Made by a program: the position numbers and the translations under genes. 64,000 bases of DNA. Source: Elymus sibiricus (Eukaryota; Streptophyta; Magnoliopsida; Poales; Poaceae). The notes beneath the pieces were generated by a model, which was not told the DNA's origin, ran no database searches, and was given only the letters and a program-made list of their open reading frames with translations. Location of the stretch: NCBI GenBank assembly GCA_039707655.1, contig CM077667.1:418791409-418855408 (forward strand), in the 5' to 3' direction. Shown here piece by piece: positions 11,367 to 23,580 of the stretch. Each line of letters starts with the position of its first letter. Positions within the stretch are counted from its first letter, which is position 1.

Positions 11367-12456
11367 AATATGGGCACAACATACAGGATTAACTGAATCC
11401 TTGACATAGAGGTTCAACCGATAAAGATCTTCGTAGAATATGTAGGAAATAATATGGGCATCCAAGTCCCGCTATTGGTTATTGACCGTAGAGGTGTCTC
11501 GGTCATGTCTACATAGTTCTCGAACCCGCATGGTCTGCACACTTAAGGTTCGGTGACGTTTCGATATAGTAGAGTTATGTATGGTGGTAACCGAAGGTTG
11601 TTCGGAGTCCCAGATGAGATCCTGGACGTGATGAGGAGCTCCGAAATGATCCGGAGGTAAAGATTGATATATAGGAAGTCCTGTTTTGGTCACCGGAAAA
11701 GTTTCAGGTACTTCGGTAGTGTACCGGGAGTGCCGTGAGGGTACCGGGGGCCATCAGGAGGGGTGTCTCGACCCAAAGGACCTCATGGGCTGTGGGAGGA
11801 GTCAAACCAGCCCCTAGTGGGCTGGCCGAACCCCCCACTAAGGCCCATGCGGCTAGGGGTGGGAAAAACCCAAAGGTGGAAAGGTGGAAAGGGTTTCCAA
11901 GTGGAGAGGAGGAATACTACTCCTAGTAGGATTGGAGTAGGACTCCTCCACCTCCTATTTCGGCCAAACCTTGAGGGTTTGAGGCTGCCCCCTCCCCTCC
12001 CTCCCTCCTATATATACTAGAGGATTTAGAGGGGAGAGCTAACCCTAATTGCCACGTGCTCCCTCTACTTCCTCTAGATCGTTTTCTCCTCTAGTCTAAT
12101 TTCGGCGGTGCTTAGGCGAAACCCTGCCGGAATAGTTCCACCACCATCGCCGCCGCGCCGTCGACTGCCAGAGAACTCATCTACCTCTCCGCTCCCTCTT
12201 GCTAGATCAAGAAGGCGGAGATCGTCATCGAGCTGTACGTGTGCTGAACGCGGAGGTGTCGTCCGTTCGGCGCTAGATCGGAAGGACCGTGATTGGATCG
12301 CGGAATGGTTCTTGATTGGATCGCGGGACGGATCGTGATGGGATCACGGGACGGCTAGCGATTTGGATCGCGAAGACGTTCGACTACATCAACCGCGTTT
12401 CTTAACGCTTCCCGCTTAGCGATCTACAAGGGTATGTAGATCCACTCTCCCTCTTG
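11367..12456 (+). repeat. Partial 3' LTR of Angela-like element
   Basis: It matches 8367-9446 of the 5' LTR at high identity, including the TATA box and the GATCGCG repeats. Both outer ends are missing. Just upstream, AACCAATATGGGCA (11354-11367) matches a different LTR position (about 8437), so the left junction is rearranged rather than a clean deletion. Confidence 0.85.
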
Positions 12457-13195
12457 TAATTGCCACGTGCAACCCTCGCCCGCCGCCTTTGATGGCCGGG
12501 CACCACCATCGCCGGTGACGTCTAGGAAACATTGAGTGAAGGGGGCTCGGGGCGTCTAGGGTTACTCCTCGGGAGCCACCCGTGCGAGCGGCCTGGGAGG
12601 GAGAGGGAGGACTCCCGTAACATTAGGATCAAGTCATCCTTTGTAGGCAACAACACCTTCAAGAGGGAGAATGCACACACGCTCGTACTGGTCATTCTTT
12701 CGCAACAAAGCTTCAAGAGAGAGAACGCACACACTCCCACTCGCACTGGTCTTTCTTTCGCCACAATGCTTCAAGAGAGAGAATGCGCACACTCCCACTC
12801 ACACTGGTGTCACCTAAACATGGAGTGATAGACATATAGGATATCCCTACTGAACATCCCTAGAAGTTTTAAAATCCTCCGAACTCAACCTATTAAAGAA
12901 CTGTGAGAAAGATACAATTATCGCCATTGTCACTTAATGGTCATGAAAACCAATCTTCACAAAAACCTGTTTCGAGAAACCAATCTTCACCATTATTTAG
13001 TAAATGACCTGATTCCATGCAATTATTTCTCATGTCCAACTTAACAACGTAAACATGGTCATGTTTGCCTTGCGCTTCCTATAATAAAAACATTCATAGG
13101 ATGCAATTAAATTGTTTGTAATCACTCTCCACTGTAAAAGCATGGATTGCTCGGAAGATATGATCTTCGATAGAACAATATTAAGTCTATAGCAC
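12457..13195. other. Repeat debris, no gene seen
   Basis: Immediately after the truncated LTR comes ATTGCCACGTGC, which also occurs inside the LTR (about 9034 and 12043). Then follows GC-rich sequence that may continue the LINE-like debris from before 7677, a short tandem repeat, and AT-rich sequence up to the Harbinger-type element. Confidence 0.4.
12657..12812. repeat. Three imperfect 54-58 bp tandem units
   Basis: CTTCAAGAGNGAGAA followed by CGCACAC-type sequence repeats from 12657, 12711 and 12769. The plus-strand reading of each unit contains FKRENAHT or a frame-shifted version of it. I see no gene around them. Confidence 0.8.
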
Positions 13196-13644
13196 TAAGG
13201 GCCTGTTCTGAACCTCTCTGAGCTTCTCAAACTCCACAAAATCAGCTTCTGGAGCTGGCTTCAAACTTCACCTGGCGATTCCATTCGTTCGGCAGTGTTC
13301 GTAGCTTCTGTCCACGATTTGGCCCAGCTGGGAGGCAATTGGCCTGTTGGGCGCCAGTTTGGGCCGGATGGAGGCAGCCCAGATGGCTCCACCTTGTATC
13401 ATTGTGTGGAAGAGGGCTGGCCACGTGAGGTCGCACATAATAGTAGCGAGGCGAGCATCCCACAGGTGTCGGGGAACTGTTTCGCGAATCGTTTTTTCTA
13501 CTTCGGGATGGCATTCTCTTGTAATTAGTAGGAACTCCTTGCTTCTTCGTTTTGTGAAGCTGGGCTTTAGCAGCTTCAGCAATTTGCACTGCAGGCTCGT
13601 AACGCTTCGTGAAGCTGACTCCAAGGAGCTCAAACGTTCTGTCC

Positions 13645-13660
13645 GGCTCCACGCCTGGAG
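13645..13660. repeat. LINE target-site duplication, left copy
   Basis: GGCTCCACGCCTGGAG is identical to 28419-28434 and borders the T-run of the LINE. Confidence 0.9.
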
Positions 13661-13729
13661 TTTTTTTTTGACATGGAACTATCTCTATTCCATTAACCAA
13701 CAGACACAACTATATCGCTGGCCATCAAG

Positions 13730-14831
13730 TCACGTACAAAAGTAGGAGCTCCCCCTGGCCATACGACTTGGGGGGTCCGCGTTCATCTTCGCACCAAAAG
13801 TCGCTAGTGCATCAGCAATCTTATTACAGGTTCTGGGACAGTGCACAAACTTAAAAGAAGAGAAATTCAGATTAACAAATGCTTTAATCTCTCGGAACAG
13901 GGCACCATTGGGAGAGAGGTCATAGCTCTGTGTGGTGACCGCCTGAACAAGTTCACAGGAATCCGTCTCGACCACAATGTTTGTCATGCCCCATCCCTGC
14001 GCTGCCGTAATAGCGTGTAAGCATGCCTCCGCTTCTGCCTGAAGCGAGTCTTGCAAGTAGTTGAGCTTGCCCGCCCCTGAGCCAACAGCTTCCCCAGCCT
14101 TGTCACGAATCACAAAACCCCAACCTCCTACACGCTCATTCAGAAAAAAGCTTCCATCAGTGTTAATCTTGAGTGTGCCATCAGCTGGAGGTTCCCATTT
14201 CTGCACCTGGGCGATCCTTTCCTTTGGAATCTTAAGGCAAAAAGTTTCAAAATCAGTTGCCCATTTTCTGATCTGGAACAACACAGTGCTAATATTCAGC
14301 TTTGTATTCTCTGCATTTATCTTATTTCTTGTCGTCCACCAAGTCCAGAGTAAAGCGATGCACATCATGGCCTTCTTTTTCTCCCAATTCAGTAGCCGGA
14401 TCAGGAATTCTTTGGGGCCAACACAGTCCAGGAGCATTTGGCGTTCATTATCCATGTCCAGACTTGCCCATACTTTGCGAACCTCCTTACACTTCAGAAA
14501 CAAATGAGCTCCATCTTCATCAAAACGGTGATAGACAGGGCAAAGGGCATCAGTTTCAATTCCTCTACGCTTGATGCCGAGCAGCGTTGGCAAACTGTTA
14601 TGTGCAATACGCCATAAAAATTGTTTCGCCGCTGCTGTACACGGAGCGTTCCAGATATCATACCAATGAAAATCCTCCTGTCCTGCTGTAGTTCAGGTCC
14701 CCGTTTGTTCCCTTTGTTCGATGAGCCGGTGCAGCTTGTACGCCGACTTAACTGAAAAGATTCCTTTGGGATCACACGACCATGCCCAGTCATCCGCAAT
14801 GTCTGTTTTTACTGGGATTGCAAGGATCAGC
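13730..14831 (-). pseudogene. LINE zf-RVT and RNase H part
   Basis: This is the 3' part of LINE ORF2. A zf-RVT region is visible (FLWRIAHNSLPTLLG, then CPVYHRFDEDGAHLFLKC). It is followed by an RNase H domain with LKINTDGSFF, the central LQAEAEACLHAI block, VVETDSCELVQAV and a final IADALA. These carry the usual acidic catalytic residues. The RNase H part is open to a stop at 13730, but upstream, near 14694, an in-frame TGA breaks continuity. The reading resumes on the far side of the Copia-like insertion at 23586. Confidence 0.88.
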
Positions 14832-14836
14832 GAGGC

Positions 14837-16998
14837 TGTAGGAGATATGCCCTAGAGGCAATAATAAATGTTATTGATTATCTCCCTGTTCATAATTATG
14901 TTTATGTTCCATGCTTTAACTGCAATGATTCTCGAGTCTACAAATAAAACGAGGCTCGGAGGAAGACTCATTTGCACGTGTGGAATAATAAACGGTAAAA
15001 TGTATTCCTAGTCTGGCCTCTAAGACTAGCTCAAGTATTGCATGATGATCCTGCTTTCCTGATCATGGGCATGGCTATGCCGGCAATTTTGAGGGCGCAA
15101 TGTTGGTATAACACTTGTGTTGAATCGACCCGAATTGATGTTATGCTATGAGATACATTCGTCATAAGTTAATGGTTAATAACACAGAGATGGTTAATGT
15201 TTGCATGATTCCTTAGACCATGAGAGTATCGAGTTTCTTCATGCTTGCTTCATGAACTTTGGGGTTTGTTAAACGTCATCCGTAAATGGGTGGCTATTAC
15301 GGCGGCTTACGGGTTCATGGAAAAGTATGTCAAGTAACTTGATAGCTCAAGATTGGGATTTGCTCCTCCGACGATGGAGAGATATCTCTGGGCCCTCTCG
15401 GTGTTACGGTATCCATCATCGTCTGGCCAGACACTTTGTGATTTGATCACGGGGATGCCGGAACACGGGAACGAGAAAAGAGAACAATACCGGTAACGAG
15501 GTAACTGGCATAGTGGACAAGGTGTTGATCCACGGGGATGCCAACATGTCTCACCTCGGGTATTTGTAACATATCGCGAAGCAACAGGAATAGCACACGG
15601 CAACTGGAGGTTCACTCGAATATTCATTCGTGTGGGTATAGGGGTCAATATGGGTGTCCACGGCTCCGATGTTGATCATTGATCGGAAGGGGTTCCGGGT
15701 CATGTCTATACTTCACCGAACCTATAGGGTCACACGCTTAAGGGTCATCTATCTGTTGAATGCTAGACAGGGAGTCTGAGAGAAAATCACCGAAAAGTTT
15801 CGGACGCCGGAAAAGTTTCGGTCAACGGAAAAGTTCCGAAGAGAGAGGTCACCGGATGAGTTTCGGTGAAACTGAAAAGTTGTTTCAGAGGATACCATAA
15901 AGTCAAATTGGTTTTGGCACATGCCTGATAATTCTTGGAAGATGCCAGAATCGTTCTGGAAACTTTTTGGAATTTTCCGGGATAAAAACCGGAAATGTTC
16001 CGGAGCTGCCGAAACCGCTTCAGATGCTTTTCGCAGATGAAAATCACTAAACCGGAATTGTTCCGGCTCGCGTTGAAATTTATTTTGGTGGGTACTGGAA
16101 TTGTTCTAAGCCCACATGAATATTTTCAGTTCGATCAGACGCTGAAAAATGTCGTCGTGAATAGTGAAAGTGTTTTTTGGATATTTTTGGAAAAGTGCCT
16201 TTTGGGATATTTTCCCAAAAGGTTTCTAGAAGGCTTGGGGGCTAAGAAACCCCCTTGGGCCCCCCCCAAGAGATGGTGGCCAGCCACAATGGGGCTCCTC
16301 CATGGAGCCCCCACTTGTTCCTTGGTTTCACCATTAGGTCCTTGGGAAGGACTCCTTTCCATGTGGGTTTTGGGTTTTCTTGTAAAACCACCCTACCCCT
16401 TGGATTTCCTATAAATAGGAGGTGAGTGGGCTGCCATATCACACATCCTTACTCTCATACACAAGCCATGCATGATCTGGCATTCTCTCTCCCTCCCAGC
16501 GAAATAGTTTCGTAGAGCCGAAAGGTTGTCTGGGTTCCGGCAGGAACTAGTTCTGGACGGCGAAGCCCTGCCGGATAGATGACACCGTATGTGTGCAACT
16601 CTGTAGAGAGATCGTAGTTTCGGTCTTAGTTCGAGAGTGCCTCCCGAAGAGCTGTCCGTGTGACCGTCCGAGTTTTGGAGGTCCTCCCGAAGGGCTGTCC
16701 GAGTGACAGTCCGAGTTTCGGAGGTCCTCCCGAAGGGCTGTCCGCGACACCGTCCGGGGGACTGTGCGACCGCCTCCCGGAGGGCTGTCCGCGGGGCAGA
16801 TGAGGGTATACATCCTCGCGGTTGGGAGGTTATAAAATCCTAGCTGCGGGGATCTGCACCGCCGTTCGTCATCGACTCTACTTCCGCTGCGCTACGAGTC
16901 GGTAACGAAAATGATCAAACCTTGTATGCAGTCTCCATAGTGGTCCTGGGCTGGTGCGTAGGTCGGAAATTTTTTGTTTTCTGCTGCGTAACCCTACA
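14837..16998 (+). repeat. 5' LTR of the 8.7 kb element
   Basis: The LTR is 2,162 bases, TG...CA. It includes a cluster of CCGAAA/TTTCGG and CCGGAA/TTCCGG palindromic motifs at about 15790-16070, a TATAAATA box at about 16410-16417, and a 43-bp minisatellite at 16640-16790. Confidence 0.92.
16640..16790 (+). repeat. 43-47 bp minisatellite inside LTR
   Basis: Units beginning CCTCCCGAAGGGCTGTCCG start at 16640, 16683, 16726 and 16773. The same array is present in the 3' LTR at about 23221-23372. It lies downstream of the TATA box, so it would be transcribed. Confidence 0.9.
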
Positions 16999-16999
16999 G

Positions 17000-17013
17000 T
17001 GGCATCAAGAGCC
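17000..17013 (+). other. Primer-binding site, divergent
   Basis: TGGCATCAAGAGCC follows the 5' LTR after one base. It resembles the initiator-Met primer site but carries one extra A and a substitution. Confidence 0.7.
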
Positions 17014-20000
17014 GTGCTATGCGTAGATGCAGGTTGCACCTACAGTGATCTCTCACAAAATATCAAGTAGTTAGTGTTCTCCCAAGTGTAGCACTGTCAC
17101 GGCATCTTTCCTTTCGGGGTATCACATGGATGCATGGGTACGAACGATTGTACGGGTGTGAGGCGGGTGAGTTGAGACCTCGCAGCGTGATCACTTGGTT
17201 GTCTTGACGTTCAGGCATGAAAGTCATGAGCTCGGAACACACGCATCGAAAGATGAACAAGAGTCACATAGAGATGTGACTGGCAAGTTGGCCTACCGAT
17301 TACAATTCTCGTCACTTGAGATGGATGCATCCTTGGCGTTGAATTGTAATATGGATCTTGAATCACTCACAATCAATTATGAGAGATATTGATTTGAGTG
17401 GGAGCGCACTATAGAATTGAATTCTTTTAATATTCAGTGCAATTAATTTTGAACATTGTCTAAGTGTGTTTTGCATAATAGTTGTAGAATAATGGCTCGC
17501 GTTTCCACCTTCCCTATTAAAATTGAATAGCTGTTAAATATCTGGTTAAAACGTTACGGTTGGTAAACGTAATGTGAGGATTGTCCTCAATAGTGCCGAG
17601 AAGGACTTTGTCCTATCGCATACTTTCGGTATTCTCCCGCTAAATGCTATGGATCATGTGGCTCTCGTCCTTCGATCCAAAAGCTAGAATTCTGTTTCAG
17701 TCAAGTGCAATACGTTTGCTTCCATGAGACCCGAACTTCGAAAGTTTGGATAGTTATGTGATATTCATGGAATCTGAAAATCATTTTCAGAGACAAACAA
17801 AGGCTAAAAGATATGAGATATCCAAAGCATTGTTTGTTTGCAAACTATTAGTAAAAGTGTTTACTGGGCATTTGACTGATAAGAGAGGGATCTAGGAGAA
17901 CGCCTGTCATATGATGAAAGGTGAATAAAACAAACAACTTAAAGAGAAAGGAAGTGTCTGAAGGGTGTTAGTGAAACTTTCACGCCTAGGAAGTCCGGGG
18001 CTATCGCCACTCTTAAGTTGGGTGCTTCTTCTGAGAGTAGGAGAAATACTAAAAGTTAAACTGTTAGAAGTATAATGGCAAATAAGAAAGAAGACTGGAA
18101 TATCCAGCTCATGTATGAATGTCATACAAGTTTTTTTGATGTATAGAAGGCTGGTCAAAGATATAGTTCTTGGGAATTATGGTTAAACATGTTAATCACT
18201 AATTCTTGGGTATTGTGAGTTAATCACAAAGATACCCGCTTGATTGCATTCTGTTGCAACTCGATATAAGAACTACTATGGCCTGAAAGACTAGCCAGGA
18301 ATGAGGTTAAGATACACATAGGGAACATAGTAAAAGTTACTATACCTTCCATCGGTGTATTCCCTATGTATTTACTTTCATAATTCATTTTAGAGTTTCA
18401 CACTCTAGCCCTTTGCATAAGGTATCTTGCAAGAAGGTTGTTCATAAGAGAACTTTTGATGTTCGGTGTTATGAATAACATAAGGGCCATACTTTCATTA
18501 TGAATGAGACGTATGTTATGAATATTGATATTAATACATTGCCTCTGTATTTACTTTCATAATTCATTTAGAGTTTCATACACTCTAGCCCTTTGCATAA
18601 GGTATTTTGCAAGAAGGTTATTCATAAGAGAACTTTTGATGTTCGGTGTTATGAAAAACATGAAGGGCCATGCTTCCATACAGGATGGGATGTATGTTAT
18701 GAATATTGATGGTAATATGATACATCCATAACACTGACGCTAAATGTCGCAAGACTAAAAGAATACCACACAAGTGTGGCACTGCATTTGGTCACATTGG
18801 AGAAACCCGCATGGAAAATTCCATTATGATCGATTTTGAAGTCATTTGATTTTGAATCATCTGACACTTGCAACTTTCCTCTGAAAAGTGAAGTGACTGA
18901 AATACCGTTCACAGGCCATAAGGAACGAGCATAGAACATATTGGTGATCATACATTATGATGTGTGTAGTCCAATAAATGTTGTTGCAAGGAGTGGATTT
19001 ATCTATCTTCAGAAATGACTCAAGTAGATATATGGATATTTACTTGATGAGACGTGAGTCTGGATCTTTTGAAATCATTCGAAAGGTTTTCAAAATGAAG
19101 TAGAAGTTATTGTAACAAGAAAATTATGTTTCTACAATTTGATTGCAGAAAGGAATATTTGAGTTACAACTTTAGCGAATGTCTGATGAGTTATGAAAGG
19201 GGTTTCATAACTTGCACCTCCTGGAACACCACTGCAAGTGGAAAGTCCGTGAAGATGTAATCAAACCATTTATGACATGGTAAGATCAAAGATGACATAA
19301 ATAAAATTGCCATTATCCCTTTTAAAGTAATGCTTTAGAAACTGCGGCTTTTACACTGAAAAGAGCTCCATCAGGTCTGTTGAAATGATGCCATGGTATG
19401 GTACGCCCAACCATGTTATATCTTTTCTTAACATTTGGAATATGGGGCTTGTGTAAAAGGTTACAAACCTATTCCAAATCAAACAAGTGCTACTTTGTAA
19501 GGTTATCCCAAATCATTGGGTATTCCCCACCACTATACCGAGGCAAAGGATTTTGCCGCAAAACGGTATGCTTTTAAAGAGAATAGTTCTTACAAAAGGC
19601 GAGTGGGAGGACAGTGCAACTCGACGAGATAACCAGTATCTTCGTCATCAGATCAAAGGAAAGAAACTTTGAAAGTGATTCCGGAGTTTCCTACTGCGAC
19701 TGATACGGAAGTCTCTACAATAAAATGTATGGACTTCGGTCGAACTTGCAGCTGAACCACGTAGGCAAGGCTCGTGCAAACCTCTCAGGTGCGCAAACGA
19801 GATATTGTTGTTGGACAACAGTATACCTACGATACATAAGGTAGCGATGATGGGCCCTGACTCCGGAATTGGCTAAATGCCAATACAATTCGAGATAGTT
19901 TCCATATAAGTGATTCGAGATTAAAATCTTGATACACCTTTCGGAAGCTTAGAGTCTAACGAATATTTATGGAACTAAAAACTGATACGGATAAAAATGT

Positions 20001-21417
20001 TTTATCCATAAAGCTCGACTTGTTGCAATAACAAGTTCAAGGAGTTGACTACGATGAGATTGTCTCACCGTAGCGATGCTTAAAGTCGGTTCGGGTTGAA
20101 CTAGCAATTAATACATATTTCAATCATGAGATATGAAACATGGATGACAAAAAGATTTCCATCTGATGGAAATGAAACCTAGGACTTGTATGTGATACAG
20201 TCCAAAGTAATTTGTCGATCCAGAGGATGCTAGTAAGTATGCAAACTTCAGAGTTCCAGCGATGGACAGAAGAGAGCAAAGTGGAGTTGGAATCTTCGTT
20301 TTTGATGGAATGGTCAAAGGGTTTTGACTTCATCAAATGGGTATCGAAGATGCTTGTGATTCAAGAAAGTAAGTGGGAGCATAATAATATTTCTAAAAAC
20401 CGTGTGGACTTGACACATTGTTAATTGGAAATAAATTTCTTGACACGAATAAGGTCTTCATTAGAAAATAGTTTTTCGATGAAGTGCTTAGGCTAAATAG
20501 CCTCAATATTAGGCATGATGATCTATGGAGATAGATTTACCTAATGGGGCTAAGCAATGAATACATATTGACAAGATGCTAAAACTTTTTAGCATTTAAA
20601 ACGCCAAGGAGTGATTCTTGCCGAAGTCACATGGAAAGAGTTTTAGCAAGACTCGGTGTCCTAAAACACTGATGAGTAAAATACATGCTGGAGATTCCAC
20701 ACATTCTTGTGTTTGGATTAATCATGTATTCCATGGTATGTAAAAACAACCAGATGTGTCCAATACTCCAAAGTTGTTGCGAGTATAGATACCAAAGTGA
20801 TCAAAAGCACTGATCATGGGACGACAGTGAAAGATGTCACTGAGTACTAGAGTAGTACTGATGACATGTTTTCTCGCAAGCAGAAATCATGAAGAGTTCG
20901 TTGTAATATGTTACATCGATACAGTCTTCACCTTTTCTCCATGCGATTTTCGATTTGATTTGAGGGTTTTGTATAATACAGAACATAGTGGCACAGTAGT
21001 TGGAAATTGTTCCAAACAAGATACTATGGCGAATTCTATAACAAAGGCTAAGTATGTTGACGCTTGAGAAGCGACAAAGAAGTTGTTGAATCATATAGTT
21101 CATTCATGAACTTAGTATGGTTCCAAGATGGCTTTGGTCTATGGGACACTATTGCAGATAGTTGCTACATAGCTCAGTCTGAGGAATCAGGTTTCGACCA
21201 ATGATTCACACATATGCAAAGCCAAGTCCACACAAAATATGAATTTTGTGAAAGCGTGAAAACGCGAGGATATGCAATGTTACACACGGAGCTGAAGTCG
21301 TCAGATCCGTTGGACATCAGGCTATACCACAAGCGAAGCATATTTTACACCAGTATGTCATAGGTGTAAAGTGCACTAGCATTGACGAGATTATTGACTC
21401 TAGTGCAATTGGGAGTC
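17014..21417 (+). pseudogene. Decayed Copia interior
   Basis: No long frame survives. Near 20980-21340, pieces of the Copia RNase H end can be read in broken frames: a stretch like SKQDTMANSITKAKYVDA, followed by remnants of the segment rich in catalytic and tRNA-like motifs. This is the expected position for the pol end of a Copia polyprotein. Gag, protease and integrase are not recognisable. The segment just before the 3' LTR, CAATTGGGAGTC, could serve as a short polypurine tract. Confidence 0.6.
18367..18724 (+). repeat. 179-bp tandem duplication in the interior
   Basis: The segment beginning TGTATTTACTTTCATAATTC at 18367 is repeated from 18546. The copies share the CTCTAGCCCTTTGCATAAGG block and the GTTCGGTGTTATGAA block and differ by scattered substitutions and small indels. 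Confidence 0.88.
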
Positions 21418-23580
21418 TGTAGGAGATATGCCCTAGAGGCAATAATAAATGTTATTGATTATCTCCCTGTTCATAATTATGTTTATGTTCCATGCTTTAA
21501 CTGCAATGATTCTCGAGTCTACAAATAAAACGAGGCTCGGAGGAAGACTCATTTGCACGTGTGGAATAATAAACGGTAAAATGTATTCCTAGTCTGGCCT
21601 CTAAGACTAGCTCAAGTATTGCATGATGATCCTGTTTTCCTGATCATGGGCATGGCTATGCCGGCAATTTTGAGGGCGCAATGTTGGTAGAACACTTGTG
21701 TTGAATCGACCCGAATTGATGTTATGCTATGAGATACATTCGTCATAAGTTAATGGTTAATAACACAGAGATGGTTAATGTTTGCATGATTCCTTAGACC
21801 ATGAGAGTATCGAGTTTCTTCATGCTTGCTTCATGAACTTTGGGGTTTGTTAAACGTCATCCGTAAATGGGTGGCTATTACGGCGGCTTACGGGTTCATG
21901 GAAAAGTATGTCAAGTAACTTGATAGCTCAAGATTGGGATTTGCTCCTCCGACGATGGAGAGATATCTCTGGGCCCTCTCGGTGTTACGGTATCCATCAT
22001 CGTCTGGCCAGACACTTTGTGATTTGATCACGGGGATGCCGGAACACGGGAACGAGAAAAGAGAACAATACCGGTAACGAGGTAACTGGCATAGTGGACA
22101 AGGTGTTGATCCACGGGGATGCCAACATGTCTCACCTCGGGTATTTGTAACATATCGCGAAGCAACAGGAATTGCACACGGCAACTGGAGGTTCACTCGA
22201 ATATTCATTCGTGTGGGTATAGGGGTCAATATGGGTGTCCACGGCTCCGATGTTGATCATTGATCGGAAGGGGTTCCGGGTCATGTCTATACTTCACCGA
22301 ACCTATAGGGTCACACGCTTAAGGGTCATCTATCTGTTGAATACTAGACAGGGAGTCTGAGAGAAAATCACCGAAAAGTTTCGGACGCCGGAAAAGTTTC
22401 GGTCAACGGAAAAGTTCCGAAGAGAGAGGTCACCGGATGAGTTCCGGTGAAACTGAAAAGTTGTTTCAGAGGATACCATAAAGTCAAATTGGTTTTGGCA
22501 CATGCCTGATAATTCTTGGAAGATGCCAGAATCGTTCTGGAAACTTTTTGGAATTTTCCGGGATAAAAACCGGAAATGTTCCGGAGCTGCCGAAACCGCT
22601 TCAGATGCTTTTCGCAGATGAAAATCACTAAACCGGAATTGTTCCGGCTCGCGTTGAAATTTATTTTGGTGGGTACTAGAATTGTTCTAAGCCCACATGA
22701 ATATTTTCAGTTCGATCAGACGCTGAAAAATGTCGTCGTGAATAGTGAAAGTGCTTTTTGGATATTTTTGGAAAAGTGCCTTTTGGGATATTTTCCCAAA
22801 AGGTTTCTAGAAGGCTTGGGGGCTAAGAAACCCCCTTGGGGGGCCCCCCAAGAGATGGTGGCCGGCCACAATGGGGCTCCTCCATGGAGCCCCCACTTGT
22901 TCCTTGGTTTCACCATTAGGTCCTTGGGAAGGACTCCTTTCCATGTGGGTTTTGGGTTTTCTTGTAAAACCACCCTACCCCTTGGGTTTCCTATAAATAG
23001 GAGGTGAGTGGGCTGCCATCTCACACATCCTTACTCTCATACACAAGCCATGCATGATCTGGCATTCTCTCTCCCTCCCAACGAAATAGTTTCGTAGAGC
23101 CGAAAGGCTGTCTGGGTTCCGGCAGGAACTAGTTCTGGACGGCGAAGCCCTGCCGGATAGATGACACCGTATGTGTGCAACTCTGTAGAGAGATCGTAGT
23201 TTCGGTCTTAGTTCGAGAGTGCCTCCCGAAGGGCTGTCCGTGTGACCGTCCGAGTTTTGGAGGTCCTCCCGAAGGGCTGTCCGAGTGACAGTCCGAGTTT
23301 CGGAGGTCCTCCCGAAGGGCTGTCCGCGACACCGTCCGGGGGACTGTGCGACCGCCTCCCGGAGGGCTGTCCGCGGGGCAGATGAGGGTATACATCCTTG
23401 CGGTTGGGAGGTTGTAAAATCCTAGCTGCGGGGATCTGCACCGCCGTTCGTCATCGACTCTACTTCCGCTGCGCTACGAGTCGGTCACGAAAATGATCAA
23501 ACCTTGTATGCAGTCTCCATAGTGGTCCTGGGCTGGTGCGTAGGTCGGAAAATTTTTGTTTTCTGCTGTGTAACCCTACA
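21418..23580 (+). repeat. 3' LTR of the 8.7 kb element
   Basis: It is 2,163 bases long and nearly identical to 14837-16998. I noticed only scattered single-base differences and a small indel in the C/G run near 22840. Confidence 0.92.

Larger units (their letters stand above)
7677..12456 (+). mobile_element. Angela/WIS/BARE-like Copia, deleted derivative
   Basis: The element has a full 5' LTR (7677-9522), an adjacent primer-binding site, a long leader, a decayed gag fragment, and a second LTR copy trimmed at both ends (11367-12456). Protease, integrase, RT and RNase H are all missing. The LTR opening (TGTTGGAAATATGCCCTAG) and closing (CGTTCCCCAACA) are those I recognise from Angela/WIS/BARE-1. 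The 5-bp left flank AGGAC has no partner on the right, because the right LTR end is gone. Confidence 0.85.
14837..23580 (+). mobile_element. Complete 8.7 kb Copia-like LTR element, decayed interior
   Basis: Two LTRs of about 2.16 kb (14837-16998 and 21418-23580) are nearly identical and are bounded by a perfect 5-bp target duplication, GAGGC (14832-14836 and 23581-23585). The LTR start TGTAGGAGATATGCCCTAG resembles the Angela group terminus, and the primer site and a faint Copia RNase H relic near the 3' end support Copia. The 4.4 kb interior has no long ORF. The copy looks young by its LTRs but codes for nothing intact, so it was probably moved in trans. Confidence 0.88.

Noticed and set aside
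13242..13709. 155-codon minus-strand frame crossing the Harbinger/LINE border
   Set aside because: It spans two unrelated elements and the target duplication, so it cannot be an original gene.
15307..16414. 113-, 86- and 139-codon frames in the LTR, repeated in the other LTR
   Set aside because: They are identical or near-identical only because the LTRs are duplicates. No domain is visible and they overlap palindrome and promoter sequence.
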